Counted from the stretch's first letter, positions 1 to 8,171 are shown. The stretch: 63,867 nucleotides of DNA from Yinghuangia soli (GCF_021502675.1 NZ_JAKFHA010000047.1:1-63867); one strand, 5' to 3'. The notes: generated by a model not told the origin, from the sequence alone. Made by a program: numbers and translations.

Positions 1-120
1 TGGCTCCACGGCTTCCGCCGCCTACGGATCCGCTGGGAACGCCGCGACGACATCCACGAAGCCTTCCTCGCCCTCGCCACCTGCCTCATCACGCTCAGGC
101 ACGTACAACGCCTTTGTTAG
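1..120 (+). mobile_element. IS5-family transposase, C-terminal fragment
   Basis: An open frame enters the window at base 1 and ends at TAG 118-120. The 39 residues read WLHGFRRLRIRWERRD followed by DIHEAFLALATCLI, which is the characteristic end of IS5-family DDE transposases common in Streptomyces (the E of the catalytic triad is normally within this region). Only the end is visible, so intactness cannot be judged. The stop lies 6 bp before the stop codon of the convergent phosphatase gene, so the right IS end must lie within or next to that gene's terminus. Confidence 0.75.
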
Positions 121-126
121 GACCAC

Positions 127-2427
127 TTAGGCGCAGGGCGCCGGGGTCGGGGTCGCCTGGGAGAGGGCGATCAAGGTGATGTCGTCGTTCAAGCGGTGCG
201 TCCAGTTGCGGACGTCGTCGTCGAGGCGGCGGATCAGGTCGTCGGGGTCCGGAGCGGACGGTGCGGACCGGGTCAGGCGGGCGGCGATCGGGTAGAACTC
301 GCCGCTGGCGTTGCGGGCTTCGCTGAGGCCGTCGGTGTAGAGCAGCAGGGTCGTGTCGCCGTCCAGGCGGAGCGGGGCGGGCCGCGGGGCTTCACAGGTC
401 GCGTCGAGGGTGGCGAAGCCGAGCGGCAGCAGGGACGGTACGTCGATCTCCCGGAGGCCGCCCGGGCCGAGCGCGATCGGGGCGACGTGGCCGCAGTTGA
501 CCACTTCGAGCAGGTCCGGGTGGTCGGCCTGCTGGACGAGCAGGGCGGTGGCGAAGAGTTCCTCGTCGCACCCGGCCGCGGCGCGCGCGACCTGCCGGTC
601 CAGGCGGGCGGCGAGTTCGCCGAGTTCCGCGGTTTCGTGGGCCTGGCTGCGGAAGCAGCCGAGCAGGTCGGTGACGGTCTGGACGGTGCCGAGGCCCTTG
701 CCGCGGACGTCGCCGATCAGGATTCGGGTGCCGAACGGCGTGCGCACGGCTTCGAGGAAGTCGCCGCCCACACCGGTGTCGGCGCCGGCCGGGGCGTACA
801 TGCCGGCGAGTCGCAGCAAGCCGAGGGTCCGGGGAATCGGGCGTACGACGGCACGTTGGAGTGCCGCGGCCGATTCCTGCGCCCGGTTGAGGCGCCCGGT
901 CTGCTCGCTGCGCAGCCACACCACGCCGCCGACCAGGGCGCCCATGGCCAGGGCGACCGCGACGGCCATGGCCGGACCGGCGTCCGCCCGGACCAGCAGG
1001 TATTGCAAGCCGGCGGCGGTGGCGACAGAGAGGGCGACGACGGGACGCCCGAGCAGGAGGGCCGCGACGGCGACCACGATGGTGCCCACCCAGAGCAGTT
1101 CGTGCGCGTCGGCGGCGGTCGGCGGGCCGAACAGGCCCGAGGCGGACGGTATGGCGTGGGCCGCGGTCGAGCCGAGCAGGATCGAGCCGGGCAACAAGCC
1201 GACGGACGACCCCAGTTGCCGATGCGGGATCTCGGCGAGGAAGCGCGCGACGAGCGGGGCGAGCGCCAGCATCAGACCGAAGCCGCACAGTGCCAGCGTC
1301 GCCGAAGCGGACAGGGCTGCGGATGCCGCACCGTTCGGGACGATGTGCGTGAGGGCGAGGCCGAGTGCCGTGAGCGGCAGCCCGAGAGACGATGCCGCGA
1401 CCAGGGTCACGGACGCGCGCCGGGCCACCACCGCCCCCAGGACGCCGCCGGCCCCGAACGCCGCCAGCGCAAACGTGGCTTCGGGCCGGCCCCCGCCCTG
1501 GGCCATGACGAGCGTCGGGACGGCGATGATGAGCACCACGAGCGTGAACCCGGTCATGGCCCCGGCCACCGCCATGGGCGCCCACACGCGGTCCGCGACG
1601 TCCGGCCGGCGCTTGGGCGAACGGGCCGCGACCCGGGCCCGGTACCGGGCGAGCAGCGCGGCGAACGCCGCAGCGATGAGCAGCAGCCCGACGCGGTCGT
1701 CCTCCCATCCCCACAGCGGCGCCAGTTGGAGCCCGGCGGCGGCGAGCAGGAGCACGGCGAGGCGGCACAGCGCCCGGACGCGGTCGGGCTTGGCGTACGT
1801 CAGATGCTGCTCCGTGTCCGGCAGGCAGCGGTGCACCAGGAGCAGCACGGCTCCGGTACCTGCCGCGAGGACGGCCATGAGCAGCTGCCAGCGGGCGACC
1901 GAGGTCATCCGGGAAGCCACCACGATCGACACGACGAAGCCGCCCGACATCGCGATCATCCACCCGGCGGTGGTCGCCCTGATGCGGCCCGGCATGTGGA
2001 GTGCGGGGACCATGGACAGCCCGGTGACGGTGAGCGCGATGAGCGCGACCGTGACGAGCAGGCGTCCGGCGAGGTACGACCACAGCTGCACGTGCCCGGC
2101 GAGGAACACCGCTCCGGCGCAGAACAGCGCGAGGCTGCCGGTCAGGATCGCGTGGTGGCCCCAGGCGGCGACGGCCCGGGTCACCACGGCGAGGGCGAGC
2201 ACCGCGGCCGACAGGAGGACGACCCGCAGGCCCAGCGCGTCCTCGCCGTCCAGCCCGAGCTGTTCGCGCAGGAGGGGTTCGACAAGCGCGTTCCCGCCTG
2301 GCACCGCCACATAGAGCGCGGCGACCATGGCCAGCAGTGCCCCCATGAGGCGCAGAGACCTTCGACTCGGCGTCTGCACACCCGAGTCCCCGAGTCCCGC
2401 GCCGTATGCGGCAGCACCGTCCATCAT
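127..2427 (-). CDS. MFS-like membrane protein fused to SpoIIE/PP2C phosphatase
   Basis: This 766-residue protein has two parts. Residues about 25-510 are a polytopic membrane region with roughly a dozen or more hydrophobic helices. A stretch near residue 150 (GRIRATTAGWMIAMSGG) looks like an MFS transporter of the 14-helix drug-efflux type. Residues about 540-755 are a SpoIIE-type PP2C phosphatase: GVGGDF, the metal-binding GDVRGKG, NCGH, YTDGLSEARN and the terminal NDDITLIAL are all present. The family dephosphorylates serine or threonine on anti-sigma-antagonists, so a membrane-sensor role for the transporter-like half is an inference. The start ATG follows AGGAGG at 8 bp spacing. The fusion of these two families is unusual. 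The stop codon sits 6 bp from an IS remnant, so the last few residues may have been altered. Confidence 0.85.
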   Translation of the reverse strand: MMDGAAAYGAGLGDSGVQTPSRRSLRLMGALLAMVAALYVAVPGGNALVEPLLREQLGLDGEDALGLRVVLLSAAVLALAVVTRAVAAWGHHAILTGSLALFCAGAVFLAGHVQLWSYLAGRLLVTVALIALTVTGLSMVPALHMPGRIRATTAGWMIAMSGGFVVSIVVASRMTSVARWQLLMAVLAAGTGAVLLLVHRCLPDTEQHLTYAKPDRVRALCRLAVLLLAAAGLQLAPLWGWEDDRVGLLLIAAAFAALLARYRARVAARSPKRRPDVADRVWAPMAVAGAMTGFTLVVLIIAVPTLVMAQGGGRPEATFALAAFGAGGVLGAVVARRASVTLVAASSLGLPLTALGLALTHIVPNGAASAALSASATLALCGFGLMLALAPLVARFLAEIPHRQLGSSVGLLPGSILLGSTAAHAIPSASGLFGPPTAADAHELLWVGTIVVAVAALLLGRPVVALSVATAAGLQYLLVRADAGPAMAVAVALAMGALVGGVVWLRSEQTGRLNRAQESAAALQRAVVRPIPRTLGLLRLAGMYAPAGADTGVGGDFLEAVRTPFGTRILIGDVRGKGLGTVQTVTDLLGCFRSQAHETAELGELAARLDRQVARAAAGCDEELFATALLVQQADHPDLLEVVNCGHVAPIALGPGGLREIDVPSLLPLGFATLDATCEAPRPAPLRLDGDTTLLLYTDGLSEARNASGEFYPIAARLTRSAPSAPDPDDLIRRLDDDVRNWTHRLNDDITLIALSQATPTPAPCA

Positions 2428-2627
2428 CGCCCTGGCCTCCTAGCCAACTGTGCGTATCCCTCCACGGTCACACGCAGGTAAGGGCCGGATAAGTCGCCGA
2501 ATGCCTCCTTTGTTGTCGCGGAATACCTGATTGAAATGGGATATTCCGGGTATAAAAGTGCGCGTTGCGGCGCAGCTCACACCCTTTGACACTCGGAGCC
2601 GCCCGGCGTCGAGCAGCCCCGCCGGGC

Positions 2628-3275
2628 TCAGAACGGGTACTCGAAGCAGCTTTCGCCGCCGAAGGTGCGCGCGGCGTGGCGGTGCATGCGGCGGGCGTAG
2701 ACCGGGTCGTCCATCATTCCGGTGTACGTCTCGAACTCATGGGCCACGAGGCCTGCCGTATTCCCGAGGTAGACGTCGAACCCCGGGTACATCAGGCCCA
2801 CGAACGGCAGGTCGTCGACGTCCACGGCGAGCACCGGGTACTCGCCTTCCTGGTCCGGCTCGGTGACCGCGAGGATCCGCCGCGAGTCGGAGCCGCCGGG
2901 CAGCAGGAAGCACTCCCCCAGGCGGGCCGCGACCGGCTCGAACAGCTCGCCCCACATGTCGCCGAGCTCGTCGGCGACCAGTTCGTCGAGTGCGCGCGGT
3001 GCGAAGTCGCCGTCGTCGTCGAACCATTCGTGCCGTTCGAACAGACTGGCGTCATACGCCAGCCACGTCCGCACGCTCGGCGGCAGCGGCCGACCGGAAG
3101 GGAACACCGCCGCGGCCAGCACCTCGGCGTCCATCGGCCGGGCGACTCCGCCGTCCACCCAGGGCACGTCCCGATAGGACAGCGCCGACGCCCCCGGATC
3201 CCGCCGCACCTCGGCGATGACCCGCTCGACCAATCCCACCCCATGCACGGCTATCCCGGCACCTTCGGCAACCAT
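2628..3275 (-). CDS. Hypothetical protein
   Basis: A 215-residue soluble protein with no signal peptide or membrane segment. It is acidic and has an aromatic-rich C-terminal half (residues about 145-195: a repeated V-D-V-D-D and G-F-D-V-Y-L-G-N pattern). That pattern recalls SMI1/KNR4 (SUKH) immunity-like proteins, but I cannot see diagnostic residues and do not assign the family. The ATG start has only a weak purine stretch upstream. It faces the same way as the phosphatase gene with a 200-bp gap, so an operon is possible but not shown. Confidence 0.6.
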   Translation of the reverse strand: MVAEGAGIAVHGVGLVERVIAEVRRDPGASALSYRDVPWVDGGVARPMDAEVLAAAVFPSGRPLPPSVRTWLAYDASLFERHEWFDDDGDFAPRALDELVADELGDMWGELFEPVAARLGECFLLPGGSDSRRILAVTEPDQEGEYPVLAVDVDDLPFVGLMYPGFDVYLGNTAGLVAHEFETYTGMMDDPVYARRMHRHAARTFGGESCFEYPF

Positions 3276-3384
3276 GCGCGGGACCGTAGCACCAGCCTCC
3301 GACGCGCCTTTCCGGCAGCTCGACGGCGGTCATGCCTGGCAACCTGGTGCGCGGCAGGACGGTCACCACGCCTTGGCGATCAAC

Positions 3385-4497
3385 TCAGCCCGGGCGGACC
3401 GCGCCGTAGAACGGCATCTGGCTGATCGGGGCGATGTTGACCACGGTGCCCGGGCGCGGCGCGTGGATCATCTGGCCGCCGCCGATGTACAGGCCGACGT
3501 GGCTGATGTCGCTGTAGAAGAACACCAGGTCGCCGGGCTGGAGTTGGGACTTGTCGACGCGGGTGCCCTTGATCTGGTCCCAGGTGGTGCGGGGCAGCTT
3601 GACGCCGGCCGCGGCCCACGCGGACTGGGTGAGGCCGGAGCAGTCGTACGAGCTCGGCCCGGCCTTGCCCCAGCCGTACGGCTTGCCGAGCTGGGCGCGG
3701 GCGAAGGCAATGGCCTGGGCGGCGCGTTCGGACGCGGGGACGTTCGGCAGCTCGGCGCCGGGCTTGGGTTCCGCGGGCTTGTCGCGCGACGGCCGGTCGC
3801 CGGGGCGCGTGTCGGCACCCTCGCCGGTGTCATGGTCGTCGGACTGCAGGACGGCCTGGCGTTCCGCCTCGGAGAGGGTGTTGAGCAGCGCCTGGGCCTT
3901 GTTGAGCTTCTCCTGGATCGCGGTCTTCTGCGCCGTGAGGTCCTTGCGCAGCAGTTCGAGCGCGGCGAGCTGCGCGGAGGCTTCGGCGCGGTCCTGCTGG
4001 AGCACCCGGGCGGCGGCCGCGATCTGCTGCACCCTGGCTGCCTGCTGACTGTCCAACTGGTCGAGCATCTGCGCCTTTTGCAGGTACTCGGCCGGGTCGC
4101 CGCTCAGCGCGAGGCGCAGCTCCGGCGGCATGCCGCCGGTCCGGTACTGCTCGGCGGCGAAGGCACCTATCTGCTCGCGCAGGCGGTTCATCGAGGCCTG
4201 CTCCTCGACGACGCGGGTCTGCGTCGCGTTGGCCTCCTTCTGCAGGGTGTCGATCTTTTCCTGCACGCCGTTGTAGACGTCGGTGGCCTTGGTGACCTCG
4301 CGGTGGAGCTGGTTGATCTGCGCCTGCACCTCGGCCTTCGAGGGGGTGGGCTCGGCGTCCGCCGCAGAGCCGAACGCGATGAGGCCGGTGAGCGTCGCGG
4401 CCGCGGTGGCCAGCGTCGCAGCGCCGCCGGGTCGGGCGAAGGACCCCGGTTTCGCCGTGGTCCGGCGGTGCCGGGCGGCATGACGGCGAGAGGCCAT
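3385..4497 (-). CDS. Secreted NlpC/P60 peptidoglycan hydrolase
   Basis: A predicted cell-wall endopeptidase of the RipA/NlpC-P60 type, cleaving the D-Glu to diaminopimelate bond of stem peptides. Of 370 residues, the first 45 form an arginine-rich signal peptide ending near A-DAEPTPSK. Residues about 50-200 are a heptad-rich coiled coil (QINQLHREVTKAT; LNKAQALLNTL). The C-terminal 110 residues are the catalytic domain, with Cys in YDCSGLTQSAW (about residue 285), His in SHVGLYIGGG (about 332) and a following HAPRPG. I chose the ATG at 4497 over one 41 codons upstream because it has GGGAG at 10 bp and begins a proper signal peptide (MASRRHAARHRR). It is divergent from the DsbA/VKOR operon across a region with two GTAGGAG palindromes. 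Confidence 0.9.
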   Translation of the reverse strand: MASRRHAARHRRTTAKPGSFARPGGAATLATAAATLTGLIAFGSAADAEPTPSKAEVQAQINQLHREVTKATDVYNGVQEKIDTLQKEANATQTRVVEEQASMNRLREQIGAFAAEQYRTGGMPPELRLALSGDPAEYLQKAQMLDQLDSQQAARVQQIAAAARVLQQDRAEASAQLAALELLRKDLTAQKTAIQEKLNKAQALLNTLSEAERQAVLQSDDHDTGEGADTRPGDRPSRDKPAEPKPGAELPNVPASERAAQAIAFARAQLGKPYGWGKAGPSSYDCSGLTQSAWAAAGVKLPRTTWDQIKGTRVDKSQLQPGDLVFFYSDISHVGLYIGGGQMIHAPRPGTVVNIAPISQMPFYGAVRPG

Positions 4498-4583
4498 GGA
4501 CGCGTCACTCCCTGGGCAGAGGTAACGGCCGCCAGGCCGACGGCCGCGCGTGGCTGCGCCGCCTGACGCGCCGACGCCGCCGA

Positions 4584-4600
4584 TCCTACAGTCCGTAGGA
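4584..4600. promoter_or_regulatory. Palindrome TCCTAC-N5-GTAGGA, candidate BlaI-type operator
   Basis: The inverted repeat TCCTAC (4584-4589), AGTCC, GTAGGA (4595-4600) is followed by GTCTGC, as in the second copy at 4666-4702. Its centre is 95 bp upstream of the NlpC/P60 start. The half-site resembles the TACTACA/TGTAGTA half-sites of BlaI/MecI operators, although the CTAC to GTAG spacer here is 5 nt rather than 4. Assignment to the BlaI-like protein encoded at 9414-9800 is inference. Confidence 0.5.
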
Positions 4601-4665
4601 GTCTGCTGGGCAAGCCGCATCCGGCGCCGGGGAGGCGCTCTTGCCGGACCGCGGACCGGGTTAGA

Positions 4666-4702
4666 CTCCGCAGACTCCTACAAGCCGTAGGAGTCTGCGG
4701 AG
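4666..4702. promoter_or_regulatory. Perfect 16-bp inverted repeat upstream of dsbA-like gene
   Basis: CTCCGCAGACTCCTAC (4666-4681) and its exact complement (4687-4702) flank the 5-nt spacer AAGCC. The inner part is the same CTCCTAC-N5-GTAGGAG element found at 4584-4600 and 8141-8159. The centre is 46 bp upstream of the dsbA-like ATG, a position suited to repression. In RNA it would form a stable 16-bp hairpin in the leader, so an RNA role is an alternative. Confidence 0.55.
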
Positions 4703-4729
4703 GCCGTCTCCACGACCGAGAAGGCAGGC

Positions 4730-5383
4730 ATGTCCAAGAACCTGAAGATCTCCCTCGCGCTGGCCCTCGTCGTACTGGCCGTCGTCGGCACCCTGCTCGC
4801 GGTCAAGGGCACCAAGGACGACAAGCCCGAATCGGCGACCGCGCAGTCCGAGATGCTCATGCGCGCGGACAGCCACAAGCTGTCCTCGGCGCCGGACGGC
4901 AAGGTCACCGTCGTCGAGTTCCTGGACCTCGAATGCGAGGCCTGCGGGGCCGCGTTCCCCGTCGTGGAGCGGCTGCGGAAGGAGTACGAGGGCCGCGTCA
5001 CGTTCGTCATGCGGTACTTCCCCATCCCCAGCCACCGCAACGCCGAACTCGCCGCCAAGGCGGTCGAGGCCGCGGGCGCCCAGGGCAAGCTGGAGCCGAT
5101 GTACACGAAGATGTACGAGACCCAGAAGGAGTGGGGCGACCAGCAGGTCTCGCACGAGGAGACGTTCCGCGCCTTCGCCCGCGAACTCGGCCTGGACATG
5201 CCGAAGTTCGAGCAGGACTGGAAGTCGCCGGCCACCGCCGAACGCGTCGACCGGGACCGCCGGGACGGCCTCGCGCTCGGTGTGCAGGGGACGCCGACGT
5301 TCTTCCTCAACGGCGAGCGCCTCAAGGTCGGCTCGTACGAGCAGTTCAAGGCGGCCCTCGACAATGCGCTGGCGGCCCCGTGA
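4730..5383 (+). CDS. Membrane-anchored DsbA-like thiol-disulfide oxidoreductase
   Basis: A 217-residue extracytoplasmic thioredoxin-fold protein. Residues 1-26 form an uncleaved signal anchor. The active-site CxxC is Cys69-E-A-Cys72 in a FLDLECEACG context, and the cis-proline loop is QGTPTFFLNG near residue 188. It should introduce or shuffle disulfides in exported proteins. The ATG has GAAGG 5 bp upstream. Its TGA overlaps the GTG of the VKOR gene (GTGA), so the two are translationally coupled. In actinobacteria VKOR reoxidises DsbA-like proteins, so they form a donor-acceptor pair. Confidence 0.9.
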   Translation: MSKNLKISLALALVVLAVVGTLLAVKGTKDDKPESATAQSEMLMRADSHKLSSAPDGKVTVVEFLDLECEACGAAFPVVERLRKEYEGRVTFVMRYFPIPSHRNAELAAKAVEAAGAQGKLEPMYTKMYETQKEWGDQQVSHEETFRAFARELGLDMPKFEQDWKSPATAERVDRDRRDGLALGVQGTPTFFLNGERLKVGSYEQFKAALDNALAAP

Positions 5384-5976
5384 GCATCGCCCCCGAGCCG
5401 CTGCGGCGGCTGTCGCCGTGGGTCCTTCTGGCCGGCGGGCTCGTCGGCCTCGCCGCGGCGTTCGTCCTCATGGTGGAGAAGATCCGGATCCTGGAGGACC
5501 CGGACTACGTGCCGTCGTGCAGCATCAACCCGGTGCTGAGCTGCGGCTCGGTGATGACCACCGGCCAGGCCGAGGCGTTCGGGTTCCCCAATCCGCTCAT
5601 CGGCATCGCCGGGTTCGCCGCGACCGCGGCGATCGGCGCACTGATGCTGACCGGGGCGCGGCTGCCGCGCCGGTTCCGGCTGTCGCTGCTGGGCGGCACG
5701 GCGTTCGGCATCGGTTTCGTGCACTGGCTGATGTTCCAGAGCCTGTACCGGATCGACGCGCTGTGCCCGTACTGCATGGCGGTGTGGGCCGTGATGATCC
5801 CGGTCTTCTGGTACACCGCGCTGTACGTCCTGGCGCGCGAGCCGCTGCCCGCCGGTGCCGCCCGTGCCGTACGGGCGGCCACCGCGTACCACGGCGTGGT
5901 CCTGACCGCGTGGTACCTGGCCATCGCGCTGCTCATCCTGGAGCGCTTCTGGTCGTACTGGGTCACCCTCGTCTGA
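5380..5976 (+). CDS. Vitamin K epoxide reductase (VKOR) family protein
   Basis: A 198-residue integral membrane protein with about five helices. It carries the VKOR cysteine set: Cys47 and Cys55 in a luminal-type loop (PSCSINPVLSCGSV) and the quinone-side Cys129-P-Y-Cys132 in LCPYCMAVW. VKOR passes electrons from DsbA-like proteins to menaquinone, regenerating oxidised DsbA. The GTG start at 5380 overlaps the dsbA-like stop. The frame is open far upstream of this point, but only this start fits the family length and the coupling. Confidence 0.92.
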   Translation: MSIAPEPLRRLSPWVLLAGGLVGLAAAFVLMVEKIRILEDPDYVPSCSINPVLSCGSVMTTGQAEAFGFPNPLIGIAGFAATAAIGALMLTGARLPRRFRLSLLGGTAFGIGFVHWLMFQSLYRIDALCPYCMAVWAVMIPVFWYTALYVLAREPLPAGAARAVRAATAYHGVVLTAWYLAIALLILERFWSYWVTLV

Positions 5977-6120
5977 CCGCCGACCGGGCTCGGGCTCGAC
6001 GTCGGGCGCGACCACCCGCCCGCGGCGACGACGCCGACGGATCCGGCGGTGTCGGCGACCAATTCGAGGTAGGCGCCCGTGACGTCGAGGCTGTCCGACG
6101 CACCGGGTGTCCGTGTCCCA

Positions 6121-8016
6121 TCAGGGGGTTCCTCCGTCGTTCGCGGTGCGGTGGTGCGGCGGGGGCGGCGCGGCGGCCTGGCCGCGGGGTGTCGCGGCGG
6201 CCGTGCGGTGCAGCGATATGCCATGGCGGCGCAGGAGTTGCTGCAGGGACGCGACGTTCCGCGGACGGCTGGGCGGTCGGCCCGGCAGCAGGTAGTCCGG
6301 CGCGACGCCCGGCATCGCGAGGATCGATGTGCGGGGCGCGCGTTCGATCCGGCCGCGTATGAGGGCGGCGAGCGGCGCGGGCAGGACCGTCGCTTCGTCG
6401 CCGTCGGCCGCCAGGCTCATGCCGTGCGGCCCGTGCCGGAAGTCGTCGTGCGTGAGCCGGCAGATCTGCGCGGCGGTGAGGCCGCACGCCTGGGCCAGTC
6501 CGGCGATGATCCGCACGTCGACCGGCAGGCCGGGGTCCTCCGCGGTCCGGCCGGTGGCCGCGGCGAGGCGGGCCGGGCGCGGTACGGGGTCCGCGGCCGC
6601 CTGCTGCGGCACGCGGACGGTCTTGCTGCGGCCGGTGTCCGCGGTCCAGCGCAGGAAGGCCGGTACCGCGCGGCGGCGTCCCGGGGTGGTGCCCGCGCTC
6701 CAGGCGGCCATGAACGCGGGGTCGAGGTCGGCGAGGTCGAGGCCTGCGGCGTCGAGCCAGGCGAGCAGGTCGGCCGCGGCGCGGATGGCGGCGCGGTCTC
6801 GGGTGGCGCGTTCGGCGGTGTGGCGTCCGGCGCCGCGGTCGAGGGCGTCGTCGGCGAAGGCGAGCAGGGTGTCCCGGTGGTGGCGCGGCCAGCACCGGCT
6901 GGCTGCCCGCAGCCACTGCGCGCTGCGCGCGAGGTATTCGTCGCGCCGCGGCAACGTGCCCGTGGCGACGAGCATTTCCCGGACGCAGCGGGTGCTGTGG
7001 TCGTTCGGGAACGCGTCGAGCCGCTCGTGGGTGAGCGGGGCGGGGTCGGCCGCCAGGGACGCGAGGAGCGCGGCGCTCGCTCCGCGGCGCAGCCAGGTGA
7101 GGACGGAGTGGGGCTGGACCGCGTTCTCGAGCGCGGCGGCGAGCGGGACGAGGTCCGGGTGGACTCCGGGGGCGGCCGGGTCGCGGGGGTCGGCAGCGGC
7201 CGGGTCGCGAGGGTCGGGGTCAGCCGGGTCGCGAGGGTCGGGGTCAGCCGGGTCGCGGGGGTCGCGTCCGGTGGAGGTGAGGAGTTCGCGGATGCAGCGG
7301 CGGGTGAGGCAGCGGACGCACAGGCCGTCCGCGTAGACGTCCTGCATCGTGTCGCAGCCCTGGCACGTGCCGGCGGGCGGCGCGGCGGGCCGAGCCGGGC
7401 CTTCCCGAACGTTGTGCGGGGCGCGGCACGCATCGCACTCGGTGCGCTCGCGGGGCGCCTCCGCCCGGCCGCACACGCGGCAGCGCCGCGGAGCGTCGGC
7501 ATGGCAGCCGCGGCACACGGGCCCGCCGGTGTGGCGTCCGGCGGCGAGCGGCAAGCGGCGGCCGCAGCGTGCGCAGGGCCGGGCGTACGGCTGGGAAAGG
7601 CACCACTGGCAGCAGCGGCCGTCCTCGGTGGTCCGCGGCAGCGCGACGTCGTCGCGGCCGCAACGGGCACATGCGGGCTGGGTGACCAGGGCGCCGAGGC
7701 CGCGGTGTTCGAGGTGCCGGGCGAGGCGTACGAGTGCGAGCGGGCAGTCGGGGCGCGGGGCGGTGAACGCGTCGGGGTAGTCGGCCAGGTGCGCGGCGAG
7801 GGCCCGGGCGGCGCGCGTGGACCAGAGCCCGGCGTCCCGCAGCAGGGCCTCGGCCCATGCCGGGCCGCGGTCCGGTGTCCCGGCCAGGTGCACGATGCTG
7901 TCGACGAGGAACTTCCTTGCCTCGTCCGCGGTTTCGGTCCTCAGTCGGGCCGCGCTGTCGCCGGAGTCGGCGGTGCGCGTGGGCGGCTCGGAGCCGGTGC
8001 CCGGATCGTGTGCCAC
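6121..8016 (-). CDS. Zinc-finger protein with tyrosine-recombinase-like C-terminal region
   Basis: A 631-residue protein with a GTG start that has AAAGGAC 8 bp upstream. Residues about 110-245 contain at least eight Cys pairs (CARCGRDD, CCQWC, CARCGRR, CRVCGRAE, CQGCDTM, CVRCLTRRC), suggesting serial zinc ribbons. Residues about 250-285 are a low-complexity RDP-ADPDP repeat encoded by a 24-bp DNA repeat. The C-terminal 250 residues resemble the core-binding and catalytic start of phage-type recombinases found in Streptomyces (GLTAAQICRLTHDD; YLLPGRPPSRPR). However, the region normally following PGRPPSRP looks cut short and ends in Pro/Ala/His-rich sequence, and I see no catalytic Arg-His-Tyr set. 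It may be a DNA-binding protein or a decayed recombinase. Confidence 0.65.
   Translation of the reverse strand: MAHDPGTGSEPPTRTADSGDSAARLRTETADEARKFLVDSIVHLAGTPDRGPAWAEALLRDAGLWSTRAARALAAHLADYPDAFTAPRPDCPLALVRLARHLEHRGLGALVTQPACARCGRDDVALPRTTEDGRCCQWCLSQPYARPCARCGRRLPLAAGRHTGGPVCRGCHADAPRRCRVCGRAEAPRERTECDACRAPHNVREGPARPAAPPAGTCQGCDTMQDVYADGLCVRCLTRRCIRELLTSTGRDPRDPADPDPRDPADPDPRDPAAADPRDPAAPGVHPDLVPLAAALENAVQPHSVLTWLRRGASAALLASLAADPAPLTHERLDAFPNDHSTRCVREMLVATGTLPRRDEYLARSAQWLRAASRCWPRHHRDTLLAFADDALDRGAGRHTAERATRDRAAIRAAADLLAWLDAAGLDLADLDPAFMAAWSAGTTPGRRRAVPAFLRWTADTGRSKTVRVPQQAAADPVPRPARLAAATGRTAEDPGLPVDVRIIAGLAQACGLTAAQICRLTHDDFRHGPHGMSLAADGDEATVLPAPLAALIRGRIERAPRTSILAMPGVAPDYLLPGRPPSRPRNVASLQQLLRRHGISLHRTAAATPRGQAAAPPPPHHRTANDGGTP
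7200..7262. repeat. 24-bp tandem repeat inside the zinc-finger gene
   Basis: The unit GGGTCGCGAGGGTCGGGGTCAGC recurs about 2.5 times in frame (24 = 8 codons), encoding the RDPADPDP peptide repeat on the minus strand. A fourth, degenerate copy lies just before it (7176-7200). Such exact short repeats are prone to copy-number change. Confidence 0.75.
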
Positions 8017-8140
8017 GAGGCGAAGTCCTTTGCGCGACGGGCGCCCAGGAGCCGATCCGGCCCGGTCCGCCGGTGTTCGCGCAGGCCGGAGGCAGGCGTG
8101 TACGGGAAGGCGCAGGCCCGCATGCCGTGCTTCACCCTAG

Positions 8141-8159
8141 CTCCTACAGATCGTAGGAG
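8141..8159. promoter_or_regulatory. Palindrome CTCCTAC-N5-GTAGGAG, third copy
   Basis: CTCCTAC (8141-8147), AGATC, GTAGGAG (8153-8159), flanked by a further A/T pair. Its centre is 134 bp upstream of the zinc-finger gene start. With 4584-4600 and 4666-4702, every one of the three transcription units next to the BlaI/M56 pair has one copy of this element. Confidence 0.5.
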
Positions 8160-8171
8160 TTCATGGGGTGC

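Noticed and set aside
196-2481. Plus-strand long frames opposite the MFS-SpoIIE gene
   Set aside because: Arg/Gly/Glu-rich low-complexity, no domain, and the minus-strand frame has clear motifs.
4498-4729. A ydaO-type c-di-AMP riboswitch before the NlpC/P60 gene
   Set aside because: Expected because wall hydrolases in actinomycetes can carry it, but the conserved core is not visible here.
7176-7262. CRISPR array
   Set aside because: Units are contiguous, in frame and without spacers; it is a coding repeat.
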